The notes beneath the pieces are model-generated. The model was not told the origin of the DNA and did not search any database. It worked only from the letters and a program-made list of their open reading frames with translations. From Mucilaginibacter sp. (GTDB taxonomy: Bacteria; Bacteroidota; Bacteroidia; Sphingobacteriales; Sphingobacteriaceae), in contig JAQBOA010000022.1 of assembly GCA_028288305.1 (NCBI GenBank), positions 62,001-126,000 on the forward strand: DNA of 64,000 nt. The letters run 5' to 3'. Position 1 is the first letter of the stretch, and each line of letters starts with the position of its first letter. The translations under genes were made by a program, and so were the position numbers. Below, piece by piece: positions 25,442-34,791 of the stretch.

Positions 25442-26587
25442 ATGACACCCATTATTTCAAAGCTTCCAAATACAGGAACAACAATTTTTACGTTGATGTC
25501 GGCTTTGGCTAATGAAGTCGGTGCTATAAACCTTTCGCAGGGATTTCCTGATTTTGAAACCTCCCCTGTGCTGATTAAACTGGTAAATACAGCTATGAAA
25601 AAAGGGCATAACCAGTATGCTCCTATGGCGGGGGTATTGGCCTTACGTGAACAAATAGCTAAAAAGACCGAAAAACTGTACGGCGCTATTTACAATCCTG
25701 ATACAGAAATCACCGTTACTGCCGGAGGTACACAGGCCATTTTTACCGCTATAACTTCGGTTATCAATACAAATGATGAGGTGATTATTTTTGAACCTGC
25801 TTTTGATTGTTATGCACCGGCTATTAAGCTTGCAGGGGGCATTGTGAAATCATTGGAGCTGGAACCACCCAATTATCAAATTGATTGGAATATGGTAAGA
25901 AGGCTTACAAACAGTAAAACCAGGATGATTATCTTAAATTCCCCTCATAATCCTACAGCTACTATCCTAAATAAAAATGATATTGATGAATTAAGCGCAT
26001 TGGTTAAAAATCAGGATATTTTTATACTGAGCGACGAGGTTTACGAACATCTTATTTATGATGGTAAAACGCATGAGAGTATGGCACGTTATGAGGATTT
26101 AAGACCGCGGAGTTTTATTGTAGCATCCTTTGGAAAACCATTCCATGCAACCGGATGGAAAATCGGTTATTGTATGGCACCTGCCTTTCTAATGCAGGAA
26201 TTTAGAAAAGTACATCAATTTTTGGTGTTTAGCGTTAATTCACCAATACAACACGCTATTGCTGAATATTTGAAAGATGAAAATACTTATTTAAGTCTCC
26301 CTGCATTTTTTCAGGAAAAACGTGATTATTTCCGTGAGGGACTTAAAGAAACAAAATTTGAACTTTTACCCTCGTTTGGATCTTATTTTCAGTCGGTAAA
26401 GTATGACAAGATAACAGATGAAAAAGACTGCGACTTTGCGTTACAGTTAACAAAAGAAATTGGAGTTGCAGCGATACCTACTTCAGTATTTTATAGTAAA
26501 GGTACCGATTATAAAGTTTTGCGGTTTTGTTTTGCGAAAAAGCAAGAAACTCTGGACAAAGCCATTGAAAGATTAATCAAAATATGA
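25442..26587 (+). CDS. Methionine aminotransferase (YbdL-like, class I/II)
   Basis: A 381-residue PLP aminotransferase. Motifs are NLSQGFPDFETSP, GGTQAIFTAITS, LNSPHNPTATIL, LSDEVYEHLIYDG and SFGKPFHATGWKIGYC, with PLP-binding Lys at about 232. The track start at 25373 adds a 23-residue hydrophobic stretch unlike any family N-terminus; ATG 25442 (MTPIISKLP) is preferred. It pairs with the nitrilase-family omega-amidase gene 117 bases downstream: the transaminase acts on 2-oxo-4-methylthiobutyrate with glutamine, and the amidase removes the resulting oxo-glutaramate. That is known biology for YbdL/YafV. Confidence 0.93.
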   Translation: MTPIISKLPNTGTTIFTLMSALANEVGAINLSQGFPDFETSPVLIKLVNTAMKKGHNQYAPMAGVLALREQIAKKTEKLYGAIYNPDTEITVTAGGTQAIFTAITSVINTNDEVIIFEPAFDCYAPAIKLAGGIVKSLELEPPNYQIDWNMVRRLTNSKTRMIILNSPHNPTATILNKNDIDELSALVKNQDIFILSDEVYEHLIYDGKTHESMARYEDLRPRSFIVASFGKPFHATGWKIGYCMAPAFLMQEFRKVHQFLVFSVNSPIQHAIAEYLKDENTYLSLPAFFQEKRDYFREGLKETKFELLPSFGSYFQSVKYDKITDEKDCDFALQLTKEIGVAAIPTSVFYSKGTDYKVLRFCFAKKQETLDKAIERLIKI

Positions 26588-26704
26588 TTAATCCGTAGTC
26601 CATTATAGCTTTGTATTTTTGTAGCTTGCGATTGTTTAACTATAGATTAATTATTCCGAATGGACCCTATGCACTATAATTACTAAACCATACGTTAAAG
26701 AATT

Positions 26705-27484
26705 ATGGATAATCTTAAAATAACTGTATTCCAGGCATATCTTTTTTGGGAAAACATTGATAAAAATCTTCAAAATATTTCCACAAAATTAGCGGGTATC
26801 CGCGAAAAAACGGATCTCATTATTTTACCGGAAATGTTTAATACTGGTTTTTCTATGAATGCCGAAAAACTGGCTGAGCCAATGGGCGGTAAAACCATGA
26901 AATGGATGCATAAAATTGCTAAAGAAAATAATTGTGTGGTTACCGGCAGCATCATTATCAAGGAAAATGATCATTATTATAACCGTTTAATATGGATGCG
27001 CTCTGATGGCAGCTATGAACGTTATGATAAACGACACCTTTTTGCTTTGGGAAATGAGCATGAAACTTACACCGCCGGCAATAAAAAGCTTATTGTTGAA
27101 TTAAAGGGTTGGAAAATTTGTCCAATGATATGTTACGATCTTAGGTTTCCGGTGTGGCTTCGTAATGTTAACGGCGAATACGATCTGTTGCTTATTGTTG
27201 CAAATTGGCCTGAACGCCGCATTGCACATTGGTACACATTAATTAATGCCAGGGCCATTGAAAACCAGGCTTATGTAATAGGCGTTAACCGTGTTGGTCA
27301 TGATGGTAATGAGGTTTATCATTCCGGGGATTCTACAGGTGTTGACCCTAATGGTAAGGTGCTTTATCATAAAAAGGACGAAGAGGACCGGTACACACTT
27401 ACACTTATAGCCAGTGAAATATCAAAAACCAGGAAGGCATTGCCTTTTTTAAAAGATGCGGATGAATTCAACATATTTGTCTGA
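26705..27484 (+). CDS. Omega-amidase (YafV/NIT2-like, nitrilase superfamily)
   Basis: A 259-residue C-N hydrolase. The catalytic triad is visible: E43 (ILPEMFN), K109 (YDKRHLF) and C143 (ICYDLRFP). The RAIENQAYVIGVNRVGHDG block is typical of the NIT2/YafV omega-amidase branch. It hydrolyses 2-oxoglutaramate or 2-oxosuccinamate to the dicarboxylate plus ammonia and follows its usual partner aminotransferase. The stop TGA is part of the repeat word TTGTCTGAA. Confidence 0.92.
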   Translation: MDNLKITVFQAYLFWENIDKNLQNISTKLAGIREKTDLIILPEMFNTGFSMNAEKLAEPMGGKTMKWMHKIAKENNCVVTGSIIIKENDHYYNRLIWMRSDGSYERYDKRHLFALGNEHETYTAGNKKLIVELKGWKICPMICYDLRFPVWLRNVNGEYDLLLIVANWPERRIAHWYTLINARAIENQAYVIGVNRVGHDGNEVYHSGDSTGVDPNGKVLYHKKDEEDRYTLTLIASEISKTRKALPFLKDADEFNIFV

Positions 27485-27583
27485 AATAAGACTTAAGAAT
27501 GAACAGAATCTGATTCAATAAAATTCAATATAGCAGACAGCATCCTGAAAATCCTTTAATCCTGTAATCCTGATTCAGACAAT
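27477..27583. repeat. Solo hairpin repeat, TTGTCTGAA/AGGATT family
   Basis: Left end TTGTCTGAAATAAG at 27477; right end CCTGTAATCCTGATTCAGACAA up to 27583. It has the same outer words and AATCCT interior as the units around the GxxExxY gene, without a gene inside. The left end supplies the omega-amidase stop codon in the frame GTC TGA A. Confidence 0.75.
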
Positions 27584-27634
27584 AAAAAAATATTAATTTC
27601 ACTATAATCAAACGCCAACAACCTTACTAAGCCA

Positions 27635-30208
27635 ATGTTCCGTAAAATTATTTTACCAGTTTTTATTTTAGTTTTCGCTCTATCAGCATCAGCACAAAGG
27701 AAAAAAGATTATACGCAATTTATCGATCCATTTATTGGTACCGGCGGCCATGGACATACATATCCGGGCGCAGTCGTACCTTTTGGCATGGTTCAGCTAA
27801 GCCCCGATACGCGTTTAACCGGCTGGGATGGCTGTTCAGGTTATTATTATAGTGATACAGTTGTTTACGGCTTTTCACATACCCATTTAAGCGGAACAGG
27901 CATAGCAGATTATTGCGATATTTTGTTTATGCCAACAACAGGTACTCCCAAATTTAAAAATACTGATTATCAATCGGGGTTTAAAAAGAAAAATGAGACA
28001 GCAAGCCCCGGATACTATAAAACTTTACTTGATAAATATAATATTGGCGTTGAGCTGACCGCAACTACCCGTGTTGGCATGCACCGTTATAACTTTCCAA
28101 AATCACAGCAGGCCAATATAATTATTGACTTGCAGCATCGTGATATTGTACTCGACTCATGGATAGAAGTAATCAATGATCATGAAATCAAGGGGTTTCG
28201 TCGCTCAAAGAGTTGGGCAAAGGATCAGTCAGTTTATTTTTATGCCAAATTCTCCAAGCCTTTTAAAACTTACGGAATAGCCGGTAACGACACTTTGCAA
28301 ACAGGGAAAAACAAATTGCAGGGGAAAAACATAAAAATGTTTATTCAGTTTGATAATCCGGGTGAAGTAATATCCAAAGTAGGAATTTCATCAGTAAGTG
28401 CGGATGGGGCATTAAAAAATCTGGATGCAGAAGTTCCCGACTTTGATTTTAAACGGGTTCAGAAAGAGGCAAAAACATTATGGAATGCTGAACTTTCAAA
28501 AATAGCAGTTGAAGGTGGCGGCCCAAGTGCATCTGATCAGCAGCCTCAAAGCCGCCCAAGTCCAAGCAGCGGTTACAACAATCAAACCGGGTATCATAGG
28601 CCTAAATCTGTTGCTAAACAACCTGTTATTGATTATGCTAAAAGGAAACAGGTTATTTTTTATACAGCTTTATATCATGCCATGCTGGCGCCTAATGTTT
28701 ATAGTGATATTGATGGTCAATATCGGGGGATGGATCAGAAAATACACAAGGCAGATGGTTTTAAATATTATACGGTATTCTCCTTATGGGATACCTATCG
28801 GGCCGAGGACCCGTTACTAAACCTGATAGACCGTAAGCGCACGCTTGATTTTGTAAAATCTTTTTTAGCCATGTATGAACAGGGTGGACTGTTGCCCATA
28901 TGGCCTTTAGCGTCCAGTGAAACTTTTTGTATGGTAGGAAACCACTCCATACCAGTTATAGTTGATGCCTATGCAAAAGGCATCCGCGATTTTAATGCTG
29001 AAGAAGCATTTACAGCCATGAAAGCTGCAGTTAACCGTAACCAGTTCGGTTTAGATTCGTACCGGAAAAACGGCGTTGTTTTGTCAGATGATGAACATGA
29101 ATCAGTTTCGAAAACACTCGAATATGCCTTTGACGATTGGTGTATAGCCCAAATGGCGAAAATGCTGAATAAGCCCGAGGATTATAAAGAGTTTATCCAG
29201 AGAGCCCAATACTGGAAAAATCATTACAACAACCAAAATGGTTTTATGCAAGCCAGGGCAAATGGAGGCTGGTATACTCCATTTGATCCGACTGAAATTA
29301 ACAATAATTATACTGAAGGAAACTCCTGGCAATATTCCTTTTTGGCACCGCAGGATATTGAAGGTTTAATAGAGCGAATGGGTGGCAAAGAAGCTTTTGA
29401 AGCAAAACTGGATGAACTTTTTACCACAGATTTAAAATTAACCGGACGGCAAGTGGATGACGTTAGCGGCTTGATTGGCCAGTATGCACATGGAAATGAA
29501 CCCAGTCATCACATGGCCTATTTGTTTAATTTTACGGATTCTCCTGATAAAACCCAACTATATATCAACAGGATATTGAGTGAAGAATACAGTGATAAAC
29601 CTGATGGCTTATCGGGCAATGAAGATTGCGGGCAAATGTCGGCCTGGTATGTAATGAGCTCATTGGGAATTTACAATATAGCGCCAGGTCAGCAGCAATT
29701 CCAGATCGGAACACCGCAATTTGATAAGGCAGTAATTAATTTGGAAAATGGTAAAAAGTTCACCATTTTAAATCCGGGTGCAAGTATCAGTGGTAGCAAT
29801 ATCTATTTGCAGGGCATGAATTTGAATAAAAAATCATACAATAAGCTTTATCTTAACTATGAGGATATTGCTAACGGCGGCGAATTTGAAGTTTTTACAG
29901 GCCACCTGCCAAATAAGCTTTTTGTTCAGGACCTTGAAAAACCGACATCAAAAATCATCGACAATTTTATAGTTCCGAACCCGTATATTATCGGGCCATC
30001 AAAAATAATTAAACAACCTTTCAATATCGAAATAAAGTGCGCTGACGCTGCTGCTAAGATATATTATACATTGGATGGCGCCGCTCCTACTGTTAATTCA
30101 ACGTTGTACAGTTCGCCAATAACTATTTCATCTAACACAACTGTTAAAGCAATTGCTGTTGAAGGTGACAAATCAAGTTTTGTTGATGTTGGTACTTTCA
30201 CTAAATAA
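27635..30208 (+). CDS. GH92 alpha-mannosidase with C-terminal chitobiase-type domain
   Basis: An 857-residue secreted enzyme with a signal peptide (IILPVFILVFALSASAQ). GH92 blocks: FIDPFIGTGGHGHTYPGAVVPFGMVQLSPD, GFSHTHLSGTG, YRGMDQKIHKADG, FSLWDTYRAEDPLLNLI, GNEPSHHMAYLFNF and GNEDCGQMSAWYVMSSLGIY. The last about 60 residues (KIYYTLDGAAPTVNSTLY) match the CHB_HEX_C type beta-sandwich. GH92 enzymes are calcium-dependent exo-mannosidases acting on N-glycans or yeast mannan. An unusual Ser/Pro/Gln-rich insert (about residues 292-330) interrupts the catalytic region. It stands outside any SusC/SusD locus. Confidence 0.95.
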   Translation: MFRKIILPVFILVFALSASAQRKKDYTQFIDPFIGTGGHGHTYPGAVVPFGMVQLSPDTRLTGWDGCSGYYYSDTVVYGFSHTHLSGTGIADYCDILFMPTTGTPKFKNTDYQSGFKKKNETASPGYYKTLLDKYNIGVELTATTRVGMHRYNFPKSQQANIIIDLQHRDIVLDSWIEVINDHEIKGFRRSKSWAKDQSVYFYAKFSKPFKTYGIAGNDTLQTGKNKLQGKNIKMFIQFDNPGEVISKVGISSVSADGALKNLDAEVPDFDFKRVQKEAKTLWNAELSKIAVEGGGPSASDQQPQSRPSPSSGYNNQTGYHRPKSVAKQPVIDYAKRKQVIFYTALYHAMLAPNVYSDIDGQYRGMDQKIHKADGFKYYTVFSLWDTYRAEDPLLNLIDRKRTLDFVKSFLAMYEQGGLLPIWPLASSETFCMVGNHSIPVIVDAYAKGIRDFNAEEAFTAMKAAVNRNQFGLDSYRKNGVVLSDDEHESVSKTLEYAFDDWCIAQMAKMLNKPEDYKEFIQRAQYWKNHYNNQNGFMQARANGGWYTPFDPTEINNNYTEGNSWQYSFLAPQDIEGLIERMGGKEAFEAKLDELFTTDLKLTGRQVDDVSGLIGQYAHGNEPSHHMAYLFNFTDSPDKTQLYINRILSEEYSDKPDGLSGNEDCGQMSAWYVMSSLGIYNIAPGQQQFQIGTPQFDKAVINLENGKKFTILNPGASISGSNIYLQGMNLNKKSYNKLYLNYEDIANGGEFEVFTGHLPNKLFVQDLEKPTSKIIDNFIVPNPYIIGPSKIIKQPFNIEIKCADAAAKIYYTLDGAAPTVNSTLYSSPITISSNTTVKAIAVEGDKSSFVDVGTFTK

Positions 30209-30280
30209 GAGAACAGACAAGACAACTTTAAAAAAATGTTTATCCGCTTTTCCTAACAATCAATTATTTATATTACTAAC

Positions 30281-31489
30281 TCAATTACTTAATAAGTGAA
30301 ACCATGCCAGCACATCCAGCATCATGGGTATAACACTTGTTTTATGCGTACCAAAAGGGATGGGAATAAAAGTTAATTGAGTTGATCCCGCGGCTATAAA
30401 TCTGTTATAGGTTGTTTGAGAAGTTTCAAAAAAAACAGCTTCATCAGCAGTTCCATGATACATCTTTGTTAAAGTTTTAGGATACCAATTGGGGAAACTA
30501 TTAGCCGTTAGTTGTGCTTTTAAAGTTGTTTCGCCGGATGGATTTGATAAATTACTGTAAAAAGTTGGATTAAATAACGAGTCGAGATTGGTAGTTAGCT
30601 GACTGTTTATTTGGCCGGTGTTTAATGTACCATTCAATAAAGTGGGAATTTTAGAAGCGTATGGTGTCATAAAAAAGTCGGTTAAGGGGCGGTTCCAGTT
30701 GTAAGTTATATCATAAGCATTTATAATTAAAGCAAGGAATGAAGGATCAGGATAAGAGTGCATCGTTCCGATTAAGGATAGTTGAGTATTTAAATCATAA
30801 CCGCCTGCTCCTTCTGCTGATGCAGTAAGTGTTAAATTATTGTCAGCATTAGTTTCAATTTCTTTTTGCGCTGCCATTGTAACGTATCCCCCTTCAGAGT
30901 AACCTACTAAAAATAATTTATTACTAATCGTTTTCTTTAATGTGGATAGATAATATTTAGAAGCTTTTAGCATATCCACAACTGCCGAACCGGAATATTG
31001 CATATCGTAATAAGGAGGAAAAATATCTTTAGAGGCGCCATATCCTATAAAATCAGGGATTGCTGTAATAAATCCGGTAGAAGCAAATAATTCAAAGCCG
31101 GTAAATGCAGTTGGAAAGTTGGATGGTGCATCTGCAAGGTTAAAAATTGTACCATGCTGTGCGCTTAGCAAAGCCGGGGCCGACAGTGTGTTTTTAGGAA
31201 TAGCCAATGACCCTGATGCTTCAATTTGCTTTCCATTATAGGTAGTTTTGTATATTATTTTGTAAAAATCAACATCATATTTTGCCAATGGCGCGTATAT
31301 AGCAAATCCCTTAGATACAGCTAAAGCCTGTAGCTGGATAGTAGTATAACTTCCTAATGAAGCTGCAGAAACAAAAACAGCCTTCCCGCCTGTTGTATCC
31401 GGAATTTCACTTGTAACAGAATGCTTCCTGCAACCAGCTATTACAAATAAAATTAACAATAAGCCTAAGCGTAAATTTTTTACTTTCAT
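30281..31489 (-). CDS. Lipoprotein alpha/beta hydrolase (secretory-lipase-like)
   Basis: A 402-residue protein with a lipoprotein signal (LLLILFVIAGC, lipobox cysteine at about 20). The alpha/beta hydrolase core has nucleophile elbow LVGYSEGG, an early oxyanion segment (LLSAQHGT) and a late acid/His region (MYHGTADEAVFF, FGTHKTSV). It resembles the secretory lipase/prolyl-oligopeptidase-like esterase group. It is probably surface or periplasm anchored. The substrate is unknown. It converges with the GH92 gene. Confidence 0.85.
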   Translation of the reverse strand: MKVKNLRLGLLLILFVIAGCRKHSVTSEIPDTTGGKAVFVSAASLGSYTTIQLQALAVSKGFAIYAPLAKYDVDFYKIIYKTTYNGKQIEASGSLAIPKNTLSAPALLSAQHGTIFNLADAPSNFPTAFTGFELFASTGFITAIPDFIGYGASKDIFPPYYDMQYSGSAVVDMLKASKYYLSTLKKTISNKLFLVGYSEGGYVTMAAQKEIETNADNNLTLTASAEGAGGYDLNTQLSLIGTMHSYPDPSFLALIINAYDITYNWNRPLTDFFMTPYASKIPTLLNGTLNTGQINSQLTTNLDSLFNPTFYSNLSNPSGETTLKAQLTANSFPNWYPKTLTKMYHGTADEAVFFETSQTTYNRFIAAGSTQLTFIPIPFGTHKTSVIPMMLDVLAWFHLLSN

Positions 31490-31647
31490 ATATTTTGTTT
31501 TATAATATCACAATATTAAAAATCTAATATAGAAATTAAATTTATTTATAATTAATTTTATTTAATAATGATTAATTTATTAAAAAATAATAAAAAGCAA
31601 AATATCTTAATACCTAAGCTCTTAACTCCAGACGCTAATCACTAAAC

Positions 31648-32208
31648 CTAATTTAACGCCGGGTTTTCGGGAAAATTAGCTATATGAGCGTACCGTTGGC
31701 CAAGGCTAATTACAATTTTGCGCCAAAGGTTTTCTTCATTGTATTTAAATATTAATTCCGGGCTTTTATCAGCAACTATCCAACTATCGGCTTTTATTTC
31801 ATTATCCAATTGTTTGGGTGTCCAGCCGGAATAGCCGGTAAAAAACCTTATTTCATTCGCAGTTAAACTGTAGTTAGAAATTAGTTCCTTAACCTTTTCG
31901 AAATCGCCGCCCCAAAATATTCCTTCACCAATCTCAATTCCATCTTCAATTTTTTCCGGGCAGCAATGAATAAAATGGAGTGTATCCGCTCCCACTGGTC
32001 CACCTTCAAAAACGGGTATTTCAGAATAAGATACATCTGGTAAAATATCGCCCAGTAAATATTCACTCGGATGATTCAAAACAAATCCCATTGCTCCCGC
32101 TTCAGAATACTCTGTCAATAAAATAACTGACCGTTTGAAATTAGGATCCATCATAAAGGGTTCCGAGATCAATAAGCGCCCGGCGGCGGCTGAAATGGTA
32201 TTAAGCAT
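31648..32208 (-). CDS. YqgE/AlgH family protein
   Basis: A 186-residue protein with the family features GRLLISEPFMMDPNFKRSVILLTEY, GAMGFVLNHPSEYLL, VFEGGPVGADTLHFIH and RFFTGYSGWTPKQLDNEI. The biochemical role of YqgE/AlgH is not settled. The track start at 32283 adds 25 residues absent from the family; ATG 32208 (MLNTISAAAGRLL) is used. It is divergent from pdxH. Confidence 0.93.
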   Translation of the reverse strand: MLNTISAAAGRLLISEPFMMDPNFKRSVILLTEYSEAGAMGFVLNHPSEYLLGDILPDVSYSEIPVFEGGPVGADTLHFIHCCPEKIEDGIEIGEGIFWGGDFEKVKELISNYSLTANEIRFFTGYSGWTPKQLDNEIKADSWIVADKSPELIFKYNEENLWRKIVISLGQRYAHIANFPENPALN

Positions 32209-32303
32209 AAAGTTAATTTTGTTTAATATAACAAGTTTTACAATAATATGTTCGGTTAGGTCAATTTGAAATTCTATAATCATTATACGGAATAATTAAT
32301 TTG

Positions 32304-32311
32304 TAAGTTTG
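32304..32311 (+). promoter_or_regulatory. -7 box TAAGTTTG directly before pdxH
   Basis: Matches TAnnTTTG and ends only two bases before the ATG at 32314. A transcript from this box would start at or within the first codons, which implies a leaderless pdxH message starting at 32314 or 32317. No good -33 box is visible. Confidence 0.4.
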
Positions 32312-32313
32312 CA

Positions 32314-32964
32314 ATGATGAACCAGGAAGATATAAAAAATTTAAGAGTGGAATATACCACCGCCTCACTGTCAGAAACAACTACAAAAGCCGATCCTATA
32401 AAGCAATTTGAAATATGGTTTAATGAGGCGCAGGAGGCTCACGTACCTGAGCGAAATGCGATGACCCTTTCAACCGCAACCAATGACGGCCGGCCATCAG
32501 CCAGGGTTGTGTTACTGAAAGGATTTTATGATGCAGGTTTTATTTTTTTTACAAATTATCTTAGTCGTAAAGGAAAAGAGATTAACAAAAACCCGGTTGG
32601 CGCACTAACTTTTTTTTGGCCGGGCTTAGAAAGACAAATACGTATTGAAGGAACTATTGAGAAGGTAAGTAAAGAGGAATCTGAAAAATATTTTCATTCA
32701 AGACCAAAAAACAGTCAAATCGGCGCATTAGCTTCTCCGCAAAGCCAGGAAATTGCTGACCGTAAAATATTAGAGGACAAATGGAGTGAACTTGCAGCTG
32801 AATATGAAGATAAAGAGGTGCCCAAACCATCTTACTGGGGTGGTTACATTTTAAAACCACGCTTGATTGAATTTTGGCAGGGCAGGCCAAGCCGCTTGCA
32901 TGACCGTATCCTTTACAAAAAGATAGATAACAAAAACTGGAAAAAAGCACGTTTGGCTCCATGA
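32314..32964 (+). CDS. pdxH: Pyridoxamine 5'-phosphate oxidase
   Basis: A 216-residue FMN enzyme that oxidises pyridoxamine or pyridoxine 5'-phosphate to PLP. Family blocks: NAMTLSTATNDGRPSARVVLLKGF, FFTNYLSRKGKEI, FWPGLERQIRIEG, SRPKNSQIGALASPQS and the C-terminal FWQGRPSRLHDRILY. Two adjacent ATGs (32314, 32317) could start it. Its TGA overlaps the nuoC ATG by four bases (ATGA), so the two are translationally coupled although functionally unrelated. Confidence 0.97.
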   Translation: MMNQEDIKNLRVEYTTASLSETTTKADPIKQFEIWFNEAQEAHVPERNAMTLSTATNDGRPSARVVLLKGFYDAGFIFFTNYLSRKGKEINKNPVGALTFFWPGLERQIRIEGTIEKVSKEESEKYFHSRPKNSQIGALASPQSQEIADRKILEDKWSELAAEYEDKEVPKPSYWGGYILKPRLIEFWQGRPSRLHDRILYKKIDNKNWKKARLAP

Positions 32965-33458
32965 ACTTTGAAGATATTAAAATATTGCTCACTGAAAAAT
33001 TAGGCTTAGAAGTTGTAACAGGCGAAGAAACCAGCGGCTTACAACCCGCGTTACTTATTGAACCGGACCATATTGCAGAAGTATGCCTGGAGCTCCGTAA
33101 TAATCCAAATACTTATTTCGACTTTCTTTCCTCTCTTAGCGGTGTTGACTACGGCACGGCAACAAATCGCTTTGGGGTGGTTTATCACCTTGCATCTATC
33201 CCCTATCAAACACAGCTAACTTTAAAAATAAGTAAAGAAAATAATAGGGATTTGAATGATTTGCCCACTTTCCCAAGCATAACATCTGTTTACCGTACTG
33301 CCGACTGGCACGAACGAGAAGCTTATGACCTTGTCGGAATATTTTTTAAAGGACATCCTGATTTACGCCGCATTTTATTACCTGATGATTGGGAAGGTTA
33401 TCCTTTAAGGAAAGATTATAAAACTGCTGAGTATTATAAAGGGATAAAGATAGACTGA
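32961..33458 (+). CDS. nuoC: NADH-quinone oxidoreductase subunit C
   Basis: A 165-residue Complex I 30-kDa subunit with FPSITSVYRTADWHEREAYDLVGIFFKGHPDLRRILLPDDWEGYPLRKDY, the family signature in full. It belongs to the peripheral arm and contacts NuoD. It overlaps pdxH by 4 bases. The other nuo genes are not in this window. Confidence 0.96.
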   Translation: MNFEDIKILLTEKLGLEVVTGEETSGLQPALLIEPDHIAEVCLELRNNPNTYFDFLSSLSGVDYGTATNRFGVVYHLASIPYQTQLTLKISKENNRDLNDLPTFPSITSVYRTADWHEREAYDLVGIFFKGHPDLRRILLPDDWEGYPLRKDYKTAEYYKGIKID

Positions 33459-33461
33459 TTT

Positions 33462-33545
33462 AGATTCAAGAAGTAAGAATTAAGAGCCAGGAAAAGAAAC
33501 ATCAAAAAATAAATTCGAAATTGAACATCCGAAATTCGAAATACG
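33462..33545. repeat. Word repeat, AATTCGAAAT family, at the nuoC-nuoD junction
   Basis: Words TTCAAGAAGTAAGAATTAAG after nuoC are followed by ATTCGAAATTGAACATCC and GAAATTCGAAATACG. The second part is read as the first residues of nuoD (NIRNSKY). No clear opposite arm was seen. Confidence 0.5.
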
Positions 33546-34723
33546 ATCACGCATTAGAAAATTACAGCAAGAAAATTGCTGATGCCAGCGTAGAGGATAT
33601 GGTGCTGAACATGGGCCCGCAACATCCGTCTACTCACGGGGTTTTACGCCTTGAGCTAATAACAGACGGCGAAATAGTTAAAGAAGTTATTCCGCATATA
33701 GGCTACTTACACCGTTGTTTTGAAAAACATGCCGAATCATTAACCTATCAGCAAACTATTCCATTTACCGACCGGATGGATTACCTGGCTTCGATGAATA
33801 ACAGCCATGCTTTTGTAATGGGTGTAGAACGAATGCTGGGTATCGATAAGGATATTCCAAAACGAATTGAATATATAAGAGTGTTGGTTTGCGAATTAAA
33901 CCGCATTGGCTCTCACTTGATTGCAATCGGCACTTATGGAATTGATATAGGCGCCTTTACTCCCTTTTTATGGTGTTTCAGAGATAGGGAACACATTATG
34001 GGTATGCTGGAATGGGCCTCGGGCTCAAGAATGCTATATAATTATATTTGGGTTGGAGGTTTATTTTACGACTTGCCCGTTGGTTTTGAAGAGCGCTGCC
34101 GTGAGTTTGTTGATTATTTTAAACCTAAAATGGTTGAGCTTAACCAGCTTTTAACAGATAACCAGGTTTTTATAAACCGTACTGCCAACGTTGGCGTTTT
34201 GCCGCTGGATGTAGCCATTAATTACGGATGCTCAGGTCCTATGCTGCGCGGGTCGGGATTAAAATGGGATTTACGCCGGATTGATAATTATTCTGTTTAT
34301 CCTGAACTGGAATTCGATGTGCCCATAGGAAAAGGTGAAATGGGAACAGTGGGCGATTGCTGGGACCGCTATAAGGTACGCGTTGATGAGATAGAACAAT
34401 CTCTTAAAATGATTGAACAATGCCTTGACCGCCTGCAAAAAGAATTAAAACGCACGCCTGATTTTGATCCACGCGCAAAACTTCCGCGAAAAACTATACC
34501 AAAAGCTCAAGACTATTATGTTCGTTGCGAAGGCGCAAAAGGAGAATTAGGGTTTTATTTTATAGCCGATGGAAAATCGGAAATACCAACCCGTGTAAAA
34601 GCACGTGCCCCAAGCTTTAACAATTTATCGGTATTACCCGAAATTGCGAAAGGCGTAATGATAGCCGACCTTATAGCGATAGTAGGTTCTATTGATTTTG
34701 TTTTAGGCGAAGTTGACAGATAA
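33521..34723 (+). CDS. nuoD: NADH-quinone oxidoreductase subunit D
   Basis: This 400-residue 49-kDa subunit of Complex I shows [82 protein letters not shown] and the C-terminal VLGEVDR. It forms the quinone site with NuoB. The start is uncertain: the track start is a TTG inside a repeat, and the only in-frame ATG before the conserved core is at 33599, which would remove the residues before MVLNMGPQ. The repeat seems to have replaced the original 5' end. Confidence 0.95.
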   Translation: MNIRNSKYDHALENYSKKIADASVEDMVLNMGPQHPSTHGVLRLELITDGEIVKEVIPHIGYLHRCFEKHAESLTYQQTIPFTDRMDYLASMNNSHAFVMGVERMLGIDKDIPKRIEYIRVLVCELNRIGSHLIAIGTYGIDIGAFTPFLWCFRDREHIMGMLEWASGSRMLYNYIWVGGLFYDLPVGFEERCREFVDYFKPKMVELNQLLTDNQVFINRTANVGVLPLDVAINYGCSGPMLRGSGLKWDLRRIDNYSVYPELEFDVPIGKGEMGTVGDCWDRYKVRVDEIEQSLKMIEQCLDRLQKELKRTPDFDPRAKLPRKTIPKAQDYYVRCEGAKGELGFYFIADGKSEIPTRVKARAPSFNNLSVLPEIAKGVMIADLIAIVGSIDFVLGEVDR

Positions 34724-34791
34724 CAATTAAAAAAAGCAACCCAATAATATCGGACTGCCTTTAAATATATATTTATTATGTTCGGGGAAAG

